Positions 43,333-52,986 are shown, counted from the first letter of the stretch. The stretch: 64,000 nt of DNA from an uncultured Flavobacteriales bacterium (GCA_913054135.1 CAJXJK010000011.1:104304-168303), one strand, 5' to 3'. Translations and numbers: made by a program. The notes: generated by a model from the sequence alone, not told the origin.

Positions 43333-44442
43333 ATGAGAATTCTAGCACTTTTAGGCTTTATAGCTATTTCAAACTTTTCTTTAGCGCAGGATATGCGTGG
43401 TGAAATCACTCAAGACAAAAAAGAAGTTGATCCTGCATTGAAATGTAGAGATATCAGATTCAGATTAATACCTGACTGTAATGGTCATGTTTATTATGAT
43501 GAAGATAATAAGGCGACAATGAACAAGAAGTCTGGCAAGCCTTATACCGGGAGTTGCAAGGTGTGTCACATGAATGGGAATTTAGAAATGATGCTCACTT
43601 TCAGTGGTGGTAAAGCCGCTGGTAAAGACACTGTTTGGTTTGATAACGGAAAACCAAACTTAATGCGAAGTCATACAGATGACGGTAGCGGGAAAGAAGA
43701 TGGAATGTGGAAGTTTTATAGACCAGACGGAAGTTTGAAATGGGAGAAGAATTATGTGATGGGAGCTGAAGATGGTGAATCAAGATATTATTTCCCTGAT
43801 TCTAGTTTATGGAAAATTGAAACATGGAGCTTAGGAACTTTGAACGGGAAGAAGCAAGAATTCTACCGTAACAATTCTGTTAAAAAAGAAATCATGTACA
43901 AAGATGGAGAATGGGATGGCAAGTACATTACCTACTTTGAAGACGGCATGGTTGAATCAGAACAAGAATTTAAAGCTGGTAAAAAAGAAGGCCTTTCAAG
44001 ATACTATTACGAAGGTGGCGCATTACTTTATGAAGAAAGTCATGTAAACGGATGTAGAGATGGAGAAACAAGAAGATTTTATCTTCAAGACGAAAGAAAA
44101 TGGACAGTTGAGAACTACAAGGGCGATACACGCCATGGCCTTTTTGAAGAGTATTACGATAATGAGAAAAACATTAAAAAATACTCAGCTACTTATAAAA
44201 AAGGGAAATTGGTTGAAGAGCACTTTTATGATGAATTTGGTGAAGAGGCTGGCGCACCTGAAGGAAAACCTTTTGAAACTAAGGATGAAGCTGCAGATGC
44301 AAAAAAATGGCCAGAGACTCCTTCACAGGATGATTTAGATAAGGCTGGAATCACTAGAAAACAATACAATAAAAGAAGAAAATATTATTTCAAGAATAAG
44401 GCAAGACAAGAAGCTGCTAAGAGCAAAGGCTCTAAGTGTTAG
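43333..44442 (+). CDS. Secreted MORN/YwqK-like repeat protein
   Basis: 369 residues with a signal peptide (MRILALLGFIAISNFSLAQ). About ten 20-25-residue repeats follow the MORN/YwqK pattern (e.g. GEWDGKYITYFEDGMVESEQ, HGLFEEYYDNEKNIKKYSAT), and the tail is basic. Such repeats form extended beta sheets; in Bacteroidota they are mostly of unknown role despite being labelled antitoxin by similarity to YwqK. The 3' end overlaps the convergent epimerase by 11 bases. Confidence 0.75.
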   Translation: MRILALLGFIAISNFSLAQDMRGEITQDKKEVDPALKCRDIRFRLIPDCNGHVYYDEDNKATMNKKSGKPYTGSCKVCHMNGNLEMMLTFSGGKAAGKDTVWFDNGKPNLMRSHTDDGSGKEDGMWKFYRPDGSLKWEKNYVMGAEDGESRYYFPDSSLWKIETWSLGTLNGKKQEFYRNNSVKKEIMYKDGEWDGKYITYFEDGMVESEQEFKAGKKEGLSRYYYEGGALLYEESHVNGCRDGETRRFYLQDERKWTVENYKGDTRHGLFEEYYDNEKNIKKYSATYKKGKLVEEHFYDEFGEEAGAPEGKPFETKDEAADAKKWPETPSQDDLDKAGITRKQYNKRRKYYFKNKARQEAAKSKGSKC

Positions 44443-45415
44443 CCTTGTACCAATTAATGGTTGTTCTTAAACCATCTTCAAAGCCTATTTCTCCTTCATA
44501 AGCAAGATCCATTTTGGCAAGTTCAATAGACGCTAATGAAGAAGAAATATCCCCTACTCTAGGTGGATTGTATCCAACCGATAAACCAGATTGAATCTCA
44601 TTCTCAATAGCCTCATAAAGGCCTTTTAGAGATATTTGATCGCCCATTGCAATATTGTATAACCTACTGGCAGTATCATCTAAGTCTGTTAAGCCTGCTA
44701 GAATATTTGCATTCACAACATTCTTCACAAAAGTGAAATCTCTTGAAATTGAGCCGTCCCCATTTATGAAACACTCCTTGTTCTTTAAAAGATTAGAAAC
44801 AAAAATTGGAATCACTGCAGAATACGGGCCTTTCAAACTTTGCTTAGGACCAAATACATTGAAGTATCTCAATCCCACGACATCAATATCGTACAGGTTT
44901 GAAAACACCTTGGCATATAATTCATTCGTTCTTTTTGAAACAGCATAAGGTGAAAGCGCATTACCTATACTATTCTCAATCTTGGGTAAGGTTTGATCAT
45001 CTCCGTAAACACTAGAAGATGAAGAATAAACAAGACGTTTAACTCCAGCATCCTTGGCTGCGGTTAGAACATTCACAAATCCTTCTACATTCACTTCATT
45101 AGTCGCTACCGGATTATCAATACTCCTAGGAACAGAACCCAGAGCGGCCATATGAAACACAACATCAACATCCTTACAGATTTCAGAACAAGCATTGAAA
45201 TCGGTGATAGACCCTTTAGTAAATTGAAACTTTGAATCAGTCTCAAACTCTTCAATATTGCTCAAAAAACCAGTAGATAAATCATCAAACACTCTAAGTT
45301 GTTTGATTGGATGCTTCAGTAATTCTGCCACTAAATTCGAACCAATAAAACCAGCACCTCCAGTAACAAGTACCGTGAGTCCATTCAATTTATCAGTTGT
45401 GTTTTTCAGTAGCAT
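44432..45415 (-). CDS. NAD-dependent epimerase/dehydratase (UDP-sugar 4-epimerase type)
   Basis: A 327-residue SDR enzyme with VTGGAGFIGSNL, the Ser-rich YSSSSSVYGD, and the catalytic SPYAVSKR (Tyr-x3-Lys). It is most like WbpP/GalE-type UDP-(N-acetyl)glucosamine 4-epimerases. It supplies precursors for the surrounding polysaccharide genes. It is divergent from the GT4 gene; the 3' end overlaps the MORN gene. Confidence 0.87.
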   Translation of the reverse strand: MLLKNTTDKLNGLTVLVTGGAGFIGSNLVAELLKHPIKQLRVFDDLSTGFLSNIEEFETDSKFQFTKGSITDFNACSEICKDVDVVFHMAALGSVPRSIDNPVATNEVNVEGFVNVLTAAKDAGVKRLVYSSSSSVYGDDQTLPKIENSIGNALSPYAVSKRTNELYAKVFSNLYDIDVVGLRYFNVFGPKQSLKGPYSAVIPIFVSNLLKNKECFINGDGSISRDFTFVKNVVNANILAGLTDLDDTASRLYNIAMGDQISLKGLYEAIENEIQSGLSVGYNPPRVGDISSSLASIELAKMDLAYEGEIGFEDGLRTTINWYKANT

Positions 45416-45509
45416 GCCCTCAAAAGTAGTACTTTTTTAAGTGGTATTAAGTAGTATTTATCAAAAATCAATTGGTGAAAGTCCTCTAAAATCTAAGAGG
45501 GTTTTGTAT

Positions 45510-45517
45510 TACATTTG
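45510..45517 (+). promoter_or_regulatory. Promoter -7 element of the GT4 gene
   Basis: TACATTTG fits TAnnTTTG and ends 18 bases before the ATG. A CCTCT/AGAGG dyad (about 45483-45500) lies directly upstream where a -33 element or operator would be. Confidence 0.5.
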
Positions 45518-45535
45518 TAAGTATCTTAAGATGAG

Positions 45536-46822
45536 ATGAAGAAAGTGTTAATCATAACTTATTATTGGCCTCCAAGCGGTGGAGCCGGAGTTCAACGTTG
45601 GTTGAAACTTTCCAAATATTTAGCCAAGCAAGGTGTTGAAGTACATGTATTAACTGTTGACCCAAGCAAGGCAAGCTACACCACAGTAGATGAGAGATTG
45701 AATAATGATGTTTCTGACAAAGTAAAAGTATACACTACTGATACTTTTGAGCCTCTCAACTTTTATGGAAAAATGGTTGGCAAATCAAATGTGCCAAAAT
45801 CAGGTTTTTCTAATGTGAGCAAACATGGGTTTAAAATGAAAGTGACCGCTTCAATTAGAAGTAACTTTTTCATTCCTGACCCAAGAAAAGGTTGGGGTAA
45901 ACATGCACTCAAAAAAGCCAAAGACCTCATAAATAAGGAAGGAATTCAACATGTCATTACCACAAGTCCTCCTCATTCAGTGCAATTAATTGGTCTGAAA
46001 CTGAAGAGACAATATGGCGAGAGCATTAAATGGATTTCTGACCTCAGAGACCCTTGGACAGATATCTACTACTACCCTTTGCTGAATCATTCTTTTTATT
46101 CAAGAAGAATTGATGCTAAATATGAAAAGCAAGTCGTTGAAGAATGTGATGTTTTACTAACTCTTGGTGAAACATTCAAACAAACCTTTATTTCAAAAAG
46201 TGAATTGCCTATTGAAGATAAAGTGATTCTCTTTTCAAATGGATATGACCCCGAAGATTTTGAAAACATCAAAATTCAACCAGATGATTCTAAGTATACT
46301 ATTACTTACACAGGGACAATGGCTGACTCTTATGAGCCACAAATTTTCTTTAATGCCGTTGAGAAGCTGAGCAAGAAATACTCAGATGACATCATTGAAT
46401 TCAAGATGGTAGGATCTGTGACCGATTTAATTAAAGAAGAATTGATTCAAAAATTAGGGGATCGCGTTTCTTTTACGCCATCTGTGAGTCATCCTGAGGC
46501 GGTAACATTCATGTGCAATGCAGATTTATTGTTTGTAGCAACACCTGGAGACGCCGGTCCTGTTCCCGGAAAGATCTTTGAATACATTGCAGCCAATAAA
46601 CCTATCATTGGTGTTGGAAAAGGAGACACAGCAGATGTTTTAGAGAAAACTCAAACAGGTAAAGCATTCAGTAGAACTGAAGGCAGTGAGATCTTTGAAT
46701 ATCTTGAAAAGTTGTATTTGAACTACAAGAACAACGTGCCATTTACACCTATTCAAAAAGAAGTTGATGCCTTGTCAGTAGCGTCAAATGCAAAAGGAAT
46801 GATAGATTCGTTTTTAAGTTGA
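45536..46822 (+). CDS. Glycosyltransferase family 4 protein
   Basis: 428 residues of GT-B fold. The N-terminal domain contains ITYYWPPSGGAGVQRW and WISDLRDPWTD. The C-terminal domain begins at YTGTMADSYEP and has the nucleotide-sugar segment GDAGPVPGKIFEYIAANKPIIGVG. It adds a sugar to a growing surface glycan at the inner face of the membrane. Substrate unknown. It converges with the LamG gene with a 4-base gap and no visible terminator. Confidence 0.88.
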   Translation: MKKVLIITYYWPPSGGAGVQRWLKLSKYLAKQGVEVHVLTVDPSKASYTTVDERLNNDVSDKVKVYTTDTFEPLNFYGKMVGKSNVPKSGFSNVSKHGFKMKVTASIRSNFFIPDPRKGWGKHALKKAKDLINKEGIQHVITTSPPHSVQLIGLKLKRQYGESIKWISDLRDPWTDIYYYPLLNHSFYSRRIDAKYEKQVVEECDVLLTLGETFKQTFISKSELPIEDKVILFSNGYDPEDFENIKIQPDDSKYTITYTGTMADSYEPQIFFNAVEKLSKKYSDDIIEFKMVGSVTDLIKEELIQKLGDRVSFTPSVSHPEAVTFMCNADLLFVATPGDAGPVPGKIFEYIAANKPIIGVGKGDTADVLEKTQTGKAFSRTEGSEIFEYLEKLYLNYKNNVPFTPIQKEVDALSVASNAKGMIDSFLS

Positions 46823-46826
46823 ACCT

Positions 46827-47912
46827 CTACCTAATTAGCGAGATATTCCCCTTTTTGACAATTGAAGCCCCTGTGGTTAAAGTGGCTTCAAGTACATAAT
46901 GAAATACTGCTGATTCTAGACGAACGCCTTTATAAGCCCCTTCCCAACAAAATTCTTTGTCTTCAGTTTCAACTATTTTTTCACCCCAACGATTGAATAT
47001 TTTAAGATTCATGGTTCTGATGCATTTACCATAAACACAAAGAACATCATTTGACAAATCTTCATTTGGTGTAAAAGCAGAAGGAATAAAAACATCCCCA
47101 CAAGTAGACAATGTCGAATCATTTGGTGGATTAAATACATTTGAACTATCACAGCCATATTCAATAAAATTTGACTGAACACCGTTCAATGACATATCTA
47201 TAAACACTCCATTTTCGCTAAGGTTAGCCGAATTCTCAAGAGCAGAAATACTGCTGTTATTTCCACCAGCAATTCCTTGATTGAAGGTGAAATTCGTAAT
47301 CAAATTGGTTTCACTCCCAGTCATCTCTACATGCATTCCATCAACAATTTGCGCTTGCGTTTTTTCTACATCCCAAATTCTGAAATCATCAATTTCACCC
47401 CTCAAGTGCGCAGAGGTTAATAACCCAAAATCCCAATCTTGCCCTAAACAAATTACATCAGTGTCACTAATATCAAAAGTGTGGTTTGCAGAATCGTTTA
47501 GAACTCCATCTATATAAAGCTTACAAGCCCCGGGACTGTAGGTAAAAGCAACATGATGGCACTGACCATCACCTAAAAAATTATCACCTGCTAAATATTG
47601 ACCACCTCCATTAACCAACATAACCACTGCAATTGATCCATCAATGCCATCATACGCTACACGAGATGCTCTAATTCCAAGTCTGTTCTTTCCGTCAGAT
47701 TGATTGACAGTAAAAAAAGTTTCGTAATCATCATTCTCAGCAAAATCAAAAACAAACCAAAACTCAATTGTATATTCATCTGCTACGGTCAATGAATTAC
47801 GCACGTTAGTTATATCTATATAATCATCAGTACCGTCAAACGAAATTGAATTGTCATTTTGCGAAAACCCGCTCGCAGCAATCACTAGTAAGCTTAATAC
47901 CAGCAGTCTCAT
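46827..47912 (-). CDS. Secreted LamG protein with gliding-motility-type C-terminal domain
   Basis: 361 residues: signal peptide (LLVLSLLVIAASGFSQ), a LamG/concanavalin-like domain (about 22-210; SFDGTDDYIDI, YTIEFWFVF, GEIDDFRIW), a linker, and the type B T9SS domain (about 275-361: FIPSAFTPNEDLSNDVL, MNLKIFNRWGEKIVE, GVRLESAVFHYVLEA). It should be exported and placed on the cell surface, possibly binding glycans. It lies 15 bases after the flippase gene. Confidence 0.85.
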   Translation of the reverse strand: MRLLVLSLLVIAASGFSQNDNSISFDGTDDYIDITNVRNSLTVADEYTIEFWFVFDFAENDDYETFFTVNQSDGKNRLGIRASRVAYDGIDGSIAVVMLVNGGGQYLAGDNFLGDGQCHHVAFTYSPGACKLYIDGVLNDSANHTFDISDTDVICLGQDWDFGLLTSAHLRGEIDDFRIWDVEKTQAQIVDGMHVEMTGSETNLITNFTFNQGIAGGNNSSISALENSANLSENGVFIDMSLNGVQSNFIEYGCDSSNVFNPPNDSTLSTCGDVFIPSAFTPNEDLSNDVLCVYGKCIRTMNLKIFNRWGEKIVETEDKEFCWEGAYKGVRLESAVFHYVLEATLTTGASIVKKGNISLIR

Positions 47913-47927
47913 AAAGTATACGGTCTT

Positions 47928-49397
47928 TTATTTTAATTTAATTCTGATTAGAAGCTTATCCAAAATGTCAACAACTTCAGAAGACAATTTGAGTTTGTAA
48001 ACGCTTACAACAAAGAACAAGGATCCTACAACAAAATAAATCGGGATCTGCCAAATATGACTTACCGGAATCACAACAAAGGTTGAGATGGCTATTAAAA
48101 TTATACTAAAAAGTATTCCCTTTGCAAACTGTGGTGTATATAACCCAAGGCCAAAATTACGTTTCAAAAAATACCATCTAATTAGATTGATAACCACGAG
48201 CGAAATACATGATGCCATTCCCGCTCCAACCAATCCTATCCAAGGGATAAATATTAGATTGGTAAAAAAAACTAACAAAGCAAATACCAGATTTAAGTAT
48301 GTATTGTACTTGTATTTAGGCCCAGATTCAATAATGTCTGAATTGATTCCTGAAGCGAGATCTACAACTCTCCCAATACCTAAAAAGAAAAACACATAAA
48401 GCCCCTCCTTATATTCAGGCAAGAATTCAAGAGCAGGTGGCAATATCCACCAACCAATAAAAAATAAGTACATCCCAACAACTAATAAGTTACTTGCGCT
48501 TTTCTTATAAATTTTCTCAATCTCTTTTAAATCATTTTCTTTCCAAGCTTCAGCAACAAAAACGCTCGATATTTTTCTCAAGTTTCTTGAAGGAATAGAA
48601 ATCAAATTTGTCGCAAAAAACATGATAGAATAGATTCCTACCGCACTCAATGAAACCATGTTATTAAGCATAATTTGATCAACATACAGAACGATAGAAG
48701 TAGATGCGCCTCCAAGAATTCCAAACAACAAATAGGTAGAAACTTCTTTTCGTTTTACCCACAGATCTCGATTTGGCAGAACAATTTTTTTTGCGTTTAA
48801 GAAAGCATAGGTCACAATGGCGATTCCGGGCAATAAAAAAGCAATAATATATAGATAAATATACTGTTCAAAGTCAATCACATAAGTAGCTGCCAGAATT
48901 GCTCCGATTAACATCAAGAGCTTCATCAAAAAACTTTCAAAAAAGGTTCCGATTACGGTATTGTAGAGCATTTTAACATAGCCGTCAGTATTTGCCCCTA
49001 ATATTCTAAAGAATATTAATGGAGGAATTAAAAATGAAAAGGCTACTAATAAACCATCTGGATCACTCTTAGAATTCAACACCCAATCTTCTAACAAGAA
49101 ATATGAGCTTAGGGCAAGAATTATTCCTACCAAAGAGATCATAATTCCTAATGCCAAAAATCCATGATGCCCTTTATCCTCATCTCGGTAGTGAGGAAAC
49201 ATTCTCTTTAAAAGTAGACCATAGCCCATATGAAAAAGAGAATAAAATGAACCCGAAATGGAATCAAGCATATTTAATAAGCCAATTTGGGCAGTTGAGA
49301 AAAAAAACGGCATTATCATTCGTCCAACAGAGCCAAAAGCTGTTCCTAAGAAGCTTAGCGCGGTTGTTCTAATTGCCTGTCTTTTAATTATTCCCAT
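47928..49397 (-). CDS. Polysaccharide flippase (Wzx/MATE-like)
   Basis: 489 residues, about 14 transmembrane helices, and the family features of the oligosaccharide flippase superfamily (start RQAIRTTALSFLGTAFGSVGRM, a central GGASTSIVLYVDQIMLNNMVSLSAVGIYSIM, and FVAEAWKEND). It flips lipid-linked oligosaccharides across the inner membrane. It is 48 bases downstream of licD and on the same strand, suggesting that the licCD-modified glycan is its cargo. Confidence 0.82.
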   Translation of the reverse strand: MGIIKRQAIRTTALSFLGTAFGSVGRMIMPFFFSTAQIGLLNMLDSISGSFYSLFHMGYGLLLKRMFPHYRDEDKGHHGFLALGIMISLVGIILALSSYFLLEDWVLNSKSDPDGLLVAFSFLIPPLIFFRILGANTDGYVKMLYNTVIGTFFESFLMKLLMLIGAILAATYVIDFEQYIYLYIIAFLLPGIAIVTYAFLNAKKIVLPNRDLWVKRKEVSTYLLFGILGGASTSIVLYVDQIMLNNMVSLSAVGIYSIMFFATNLISIPSRNLRKISSVFVAEAWKENDLKEIEKIYKKSASNLLVVGMYLFFIGWWILPPALEFLPEYKEGLYVFFFLGIGRVVDLASGINSDIIESGPKYKYNTYLNLVFALLVFFTNLIFIPWIGLVGAGMASCISLVVINLIRWYFLKRNFGLGLYTPQFAKGILFSIILIAISTFVVIPVSHIWQIPIYFVVGSLFFVVSVYKLKLSSEVVDILDKLLIRIKLK

Positions 49398-49445
49398 GTG
49401 AGCTTACTGAAGAAATTTAAAGATTGGCAAATTTCTCCATTTAAT

Positions 49446-50324
49446 TTAGATTTTAACTTTTTTTAATTTCCACTTATGCTTCATCTCCTTCAAAGCGTAA
49501 ATGAAATAAACCCACTTTTTCGTTAATCCTCTTGATAATACATTTTTTATTGACCTCGTAGTTGAGGGCTTTTGCAATTCTTCAGGAGGAGGCTGCATAT
49601 ATGAAGAATTGTAAAGCTTAGTCAAATATGCAACTGAATCTCCAGGGCATCTAAATTCATGTCCTTCAAATTCAATGGTAGATAAGGGAAAAATCTCTGA
49701 AGGAAGATAATGCTCTCTTGGTCGGTTGATATAACAATCATTATAACAATATGCGTAAACCTTATTTTGGTCAATTCCTTTTAAATGGCCCAAGTAGTCA
49801 TTAATAAAATGGGCGTAGAAGTTTTTTCTACTCCTAAACTTCGGATCCCTAAGAAACTTTTCTTCAGGCTGACCTGTATTGATTGTCTTATCAAATGGTT
49901 TCAAAACATAGTACTTTAACACATTTACCATTCGATCATCTAATGCAATTGCTTCTCGGCTATTCTCCAATTCTTTCACCCTCACCAGATCAATTTGCAC
50001 AGGTAGCTTATTTGAGGATTTCAAAAAAGAATTATCAGCTAAATATTCAGTGTAATGTGGAAAAGCCCGACAAGAGTTGTACAGAAAATAATTATCTGTA
50101 GTCTTAACCTCCTCTTCAAAAACTGAAATCGCACGATCAAAGTCTTTTTGTAAAATGCAAACATCAATATCATCATCCCAGGGAATGAATCCGCCATGTC
50201 TTACTGCGCCCAAAAAAGTACCTCCATCTATCCAATAATCAATCTGATGTTTTCTACAAACCTCATCAAAGAAGATCAATAATTTTAATAGAATTTGTTG
50301 TGTTTTCTGGACTTCTGAGAGCAT
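49446..50324 (-). CDS. licD: LicD family phosphotransferase
   Basis: A 292-residue cytosolic enzyme of the LicD family, which transfers phosphocholine (or another phospho-alcohol) from a CDP-activated donor to glycans. It has the nucleotidyltransferase-fold motif WIDGGTFLGAVRHGGFIPWDDDIDV (shown in part; DDDID is the metal site). It follows the LicC-like gene with a one-base overlap (TAATG). Together they point to phosphocholine-type decoration of a surface polysaccharide. Confidence 0.88.
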   Translation of the reverse strand: MLSEVQKTQQILLKLLIFFDEVCRKHQIDYWIDGGTFLGAVRHGGFIPWDDDIDVCILQKDFDRAISVFEEEVKTTDNYFLYNSCRAFPHYTEYLADNSFLKSSNKLPVQIDLVRVKELENSREAIALDDRMVNVLKYYVLKPFDKTINTGQPEEKFLRDPKFRSRKNFYAHFINDYLGHLKGIDQNKVYAYCYNDCYINRPREHYLPSEIFPLSTIEFEGHEFRCPGDSVAYLTKLYNSSYMQPPPEELQKPSTTRSIKNVLSRGLTKKWVYFIYALKEMKHKWKLKKVKI

Positions 50325-50965
50325 TAAATAAAAGATAAATAGTTAAGCGTGTTGTTCAGATCTTGAGGAGTGTCAATTTCCCAACATGTTAGCTCTGCAG
50401 ATTTAATCGGTAAATATTTTTCAATTACTTGATAAACATATTGACCGTCTTTGTCAATTTTAATATTTGATAAATAGCCTACACCAGACCATTCGTATTT
50501 GGAAAAAGGTTCACGCGAAAACTCAACCACTTCTTTTTTGTCATTCAATTTCACAAAAACAGCATCTTCTGTTTTAGCTTCTGTGATCACAATTAAATCT
50601 TCACCAGGCACACATTTAGTCAACAATGATTTAAAGCTCGTTGGATCAAGTATCATATCGCCATCTATTGTGAGAAATGGTTCTTTCAAATCTTTTGTTC
50701 CCAAATGAAGACTGTAGGCATTTGTTGTAGAACTGTAATTAGAGTTGCGAATAAAAACTACGTCATCTCTAATTGATCTCACATATTTAATGACTTCTTC
50801 TTCTTTAAATCCAACTACTATTCTAACGTTGGGAATGTCTTTAATGAGTTCTAGCAAATAATAAATTAACTTATGCTTCCCTATTGGAACAAGGCATTTA
50901 GGTGTATCTAAACCTAATCTACTGCCTAAACCGGCAGCACAAATCACTACATTTTTTACATTCAT
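50324..50965 (-). CDS. Sugar-phosphate/phosphocholine nucleotidyltransferase (LicC-like)
   Basis: 213 residues of the NTP-transferase fold: AAGLGSRLGLDTPKCLVPIG at the N-terminus, NSNYSSTTNAYSLHLG, and a metal-binding TIDGDMILD. The small size and the STTNAYS signature are like CTP:phosphocholine cytidylyltransferase LicC. Overlap with the HAD gene (4 bases) and with licD (1 base) supports making the CDP-activated donor for LicD; the alcohol could also be another (e.g. ethanolamine or glycerol). Confidence 0.82.
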   Translation of the reverse strand: MNVKNVVICAAGLGSRLGLDTPKCLVPIGKHKLIYYLLELIKDIPNVRIVVGFKEEEVIKYVRSIRDDVVFIRNSNYSSTTNAYSLHLGTKDLKEPFLTIDGDMILDPTSFKSLLTKCVPGEDLIVITEAKTEDAVFVKLNDKKEVVEFSREPFSKYEWSGVGYLSNIKIDKDGQYVYQVIEKYLPIKSAELTCWEIDTPQDLNNTLNYLSFI

Positions 50966-51573
50966 GGTAAAAGATTATTTAAGAGCACTGAAAGCGCTTG
51001 TTCATCATAAACTACATAATCACTCATTTTCTTGAGGCTTTCTACAGGTTCATGCACACCTCCGTACGCAATACCAATATCACCCAATTCAAACATTGAG
51101 CAATCATTCATTGAATCTCCAATCGTCACTATGGTTTCATATTCATCTCGAAGTGAAGAAATCGCAGATCTCTTTTCAAGAATATGCTTCAGGTCAATTA
51201 ATTTATCACCCTCATATTCAGCTTCAGATGAAAAATATTTGCATCCTAATTCGTTAGTTATGAGATCCCCAACCCATACATCAAGATTACCTGTAACGAT
51301 ATAGCAATCATCACTATTATTTTGAATAAACTCTTTAATTGATTGCTGCAAGGCAACTCCTGAAACTATGTTCTTTACTCTCGTAATAGAAATTTGAGAT
51401 AAAAGCTTAACTCTAAGCTTAAAAGAAGTTTGAAAAGGAATAAGGCCTTTGAGGGTTATCTGAGTAAGCAAGTTAATCTCTTCATGCAACCCAATTTCTT
51501 TTGAGATTAGGGGCAAAATTTCTTGGGAGGTCACTGTCCCATCTAAATCAAAACAAAATGCTACTTTTTTCAT
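50962..51573 (-). CDS. HAD-IB family phosphatase (SerB-like)
   Basis: A 203-residue soluble phosphatase. It has motif I FDLDGTVT (nucleophile Asp), VTGNLDVW as motif II, and IGDSMNDCSMF as motif IV. It resembles phosphoserine phosphatase. As serC and serA occur elsewhere in the window without serB it could serve serine synthesis, but tight overlap with the LicC-like gene favours a role in the phospho-alcohol pathway. Confidence 0.8.
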   Translation of the reverse strand: MKKVAFCFDLDGTVTSQEILPLISKEIGLHEEINLLTQITLKGLIPFQTSFKLRVKLLSQISITRVKNIVSGVALQQSIKEFIQNNSDDCYIVTGNLDVWVGDLITNELGCKYFSSEAEYEGDKLIDLKHILEKRSAISSLRDEYETIVTIGDSMNDCSMFELGDIGIAYGGVHEPVESLKKMSDYVVYDEQALSVLLNNLLP

Positions 51574-51578
51574 TCCTA

Positions 51579-52220
51579 TTATTTTTTACAAACGAAATAA
51601 AAATGCCTTGAGTTGGGCCAAACATTAATAGAATCAGGCAGAAAATCTAAAACCTCAACAGAACTAAAACCTGCCTCTTTTATCATTTCTACTTCAAGCT
51701 CAACAAATCTAAATTGCGCATAATAATCAGTTTGCAATTCCTCAGAAAAGCTATCGAATGTAATCGTTTCTTCTGTTCCGCAGTGCATTCTTGAAATAAA
51801 AACACCATCATCAATCATATCACTAATATTCGAATAAATTTCAACCATTTCTTCCTGAGGAAAACACTGACCGACACCTGTGCAAAGTATGATGTCAAAC
51901 TTATCTCTAATCTTGAAACCTCTTAAGTCTGCATTAATGACCCTCATGTTAGGATCATCCAAAATAAACTTTGTAAATCCCTCAAATTTCTCAACAGCCG
52001 TGATTCTATCAACTAATGGCAAAAGACGATTCGTGATTAAGCCCGACCCTGCACCTAAATCAAGTAAACTTTTCTCTTTAGAACAGTAATCCTTTAAAAA
52101 CTCTATCTCCACATCTGTCGTGTCAGGACGTTTATTCTTGGCTTCAACAGGATCTTCTATTCTGTCAGCTAGTTTCCCCCAATACAATCTCCCTCCTGAA
52201 TCTTCTTTTTTATCTTTCAT
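51579..52220 (-). CDS. Class I SAM-dependent methyltransferase
   Basis: A 213-residue Rossmann methyltransferase: motif I LLDLGAGSGLITN, the acidic end of strand 2 (AVEKFEG), NADLRGF, and DIILCTGVGQCF at motif IV. Substrate unknown. It lies 5 bases upstream of the HAD gene in the licCD unit; a small-molecule target such as a phospho-alcohol or sugar nucleotide is an inference. Confidence 0.82.
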   Translation of the reverse strand: MKDKKEDSGGRLYWGKLADRIEDPVEAKNKRPDTTDVEIEFLKDYCSKEKSLLDLGAGSGLITNRLLPLVDRITAVEKFEGFTKFILDDPNMRVINADLRGFKIRDKFDIILCTGVGQCFPQEEMVEIYSNISDMIDDGVFISRMHCGTEETITFDSFSEELQTDYYAQFRFVELEVEMIKEAGFSSVEVLDFLPDSINVWPNSRHFYFVCKK

Positions 52221-52259
52221 TAATTCTAAAGATGTTTTACTTGTTAAAAATACATTTTT

Positions 52260-52979
52260 TTACAAAAGTTCTTTCTCCTTGATCAACTTCATCAGCCTCA
52301 AGCTAACTTCTTGGTTTCCGGCCTCAGAATAATGAGTACCATCAGGGTAATGAGGATCAGGTGTCAGCTCGTCCAAATCCAAATATTCAATTTCTTTTGT
52401 CTTGCAAATTTCTTTCAAAATCTCATTGTATTCTTTATACTTCTTTGCCGTTCCCGGAACCGATTTTTCAACACGCTCATCAGGAGGGCTCATAGATAAT
52501 ACAATAACTTTTCCACTCGTATTATGTTGGATTCTGTAAACCAGTTCATTGAATAATTGATTGAATTTCTTTTTAGATGTCCATGACCTCTTGCCCCTTA
52601 GTTTCACCAAAAAGCTTCGCATTGGTCTAATGAAAGTAGCCTCAATTCCTTTTGTAACCTTAACACCAAATGTCTGTTTGCGTTGGTTTAACTTATCAGC
52701 AAACCACCTTGGCATCTCTCTTGTTGCCGCATCTGACACTCCAATATTGATGATGTATAAATCTCCGAATGTATTGATTACTCGATCTTGCACAATGTGT
52801 AAGTCACGCATTGTTGCTCTACCAAAAGCTATGTTTTCTACTTGAATGATCTCATCAGATTTTCCTTCATTCAAAGATTTCTGAATCAATTGACCATAAT
52901 TCTTACTCTGTTCTTTTACATGAGGTCTGTTCCTCAATGCTACAGAGTTTCCTACTATGACAATCTTTTTTAAATTCAT
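52260..52979 (-). CDS. SGNH/GDSL-like hydrolase
   Basis: 239 residues without a signal peptide. Block I is IVGNSVALR (Ser in GNS), block III NIGVSD, and block V contains PDGTHYSEAGN (Asp-x2-His). These fit SGNH esterases/acetyltransferase-like domains. It lies 7 bases after yfhO and 39 bases before the methyltransferase gene. It may add or remove an O-acyl group on a glycan, inferred from position. Confidence 0.75.
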   Translation of the reverse strand: MNLKKIVIVGNSVALRNRPHVKEQSKNYGQLIQKSLNEGKSDEIIQVENIAFGRATMRDLHIVQDRVINTFGDLYIINIGVSDAATREMPRWFADKLNQRKQTFGVKVTKGIEATFIRPMRSFLVKLRGKRSWTSKKKFNQLFNELVYRIQHNTSGKVIVLSMSPPDERVEKSVPGTAKKYKEYNEILKEICKTKEIEYLDLDELTPDPHYPDGTHYSEAGNQEVSLRLMKLIKEKELL

Positions 52980-52986
52980 TCAAAGT

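Noticed and set aside
43333..44442. Antitoxin of a toxin-antitoxin pair (YwqK label)
   Set aside because: The product is a secreted repeat protein with a signal peptide and no toxin gene is adjacent.
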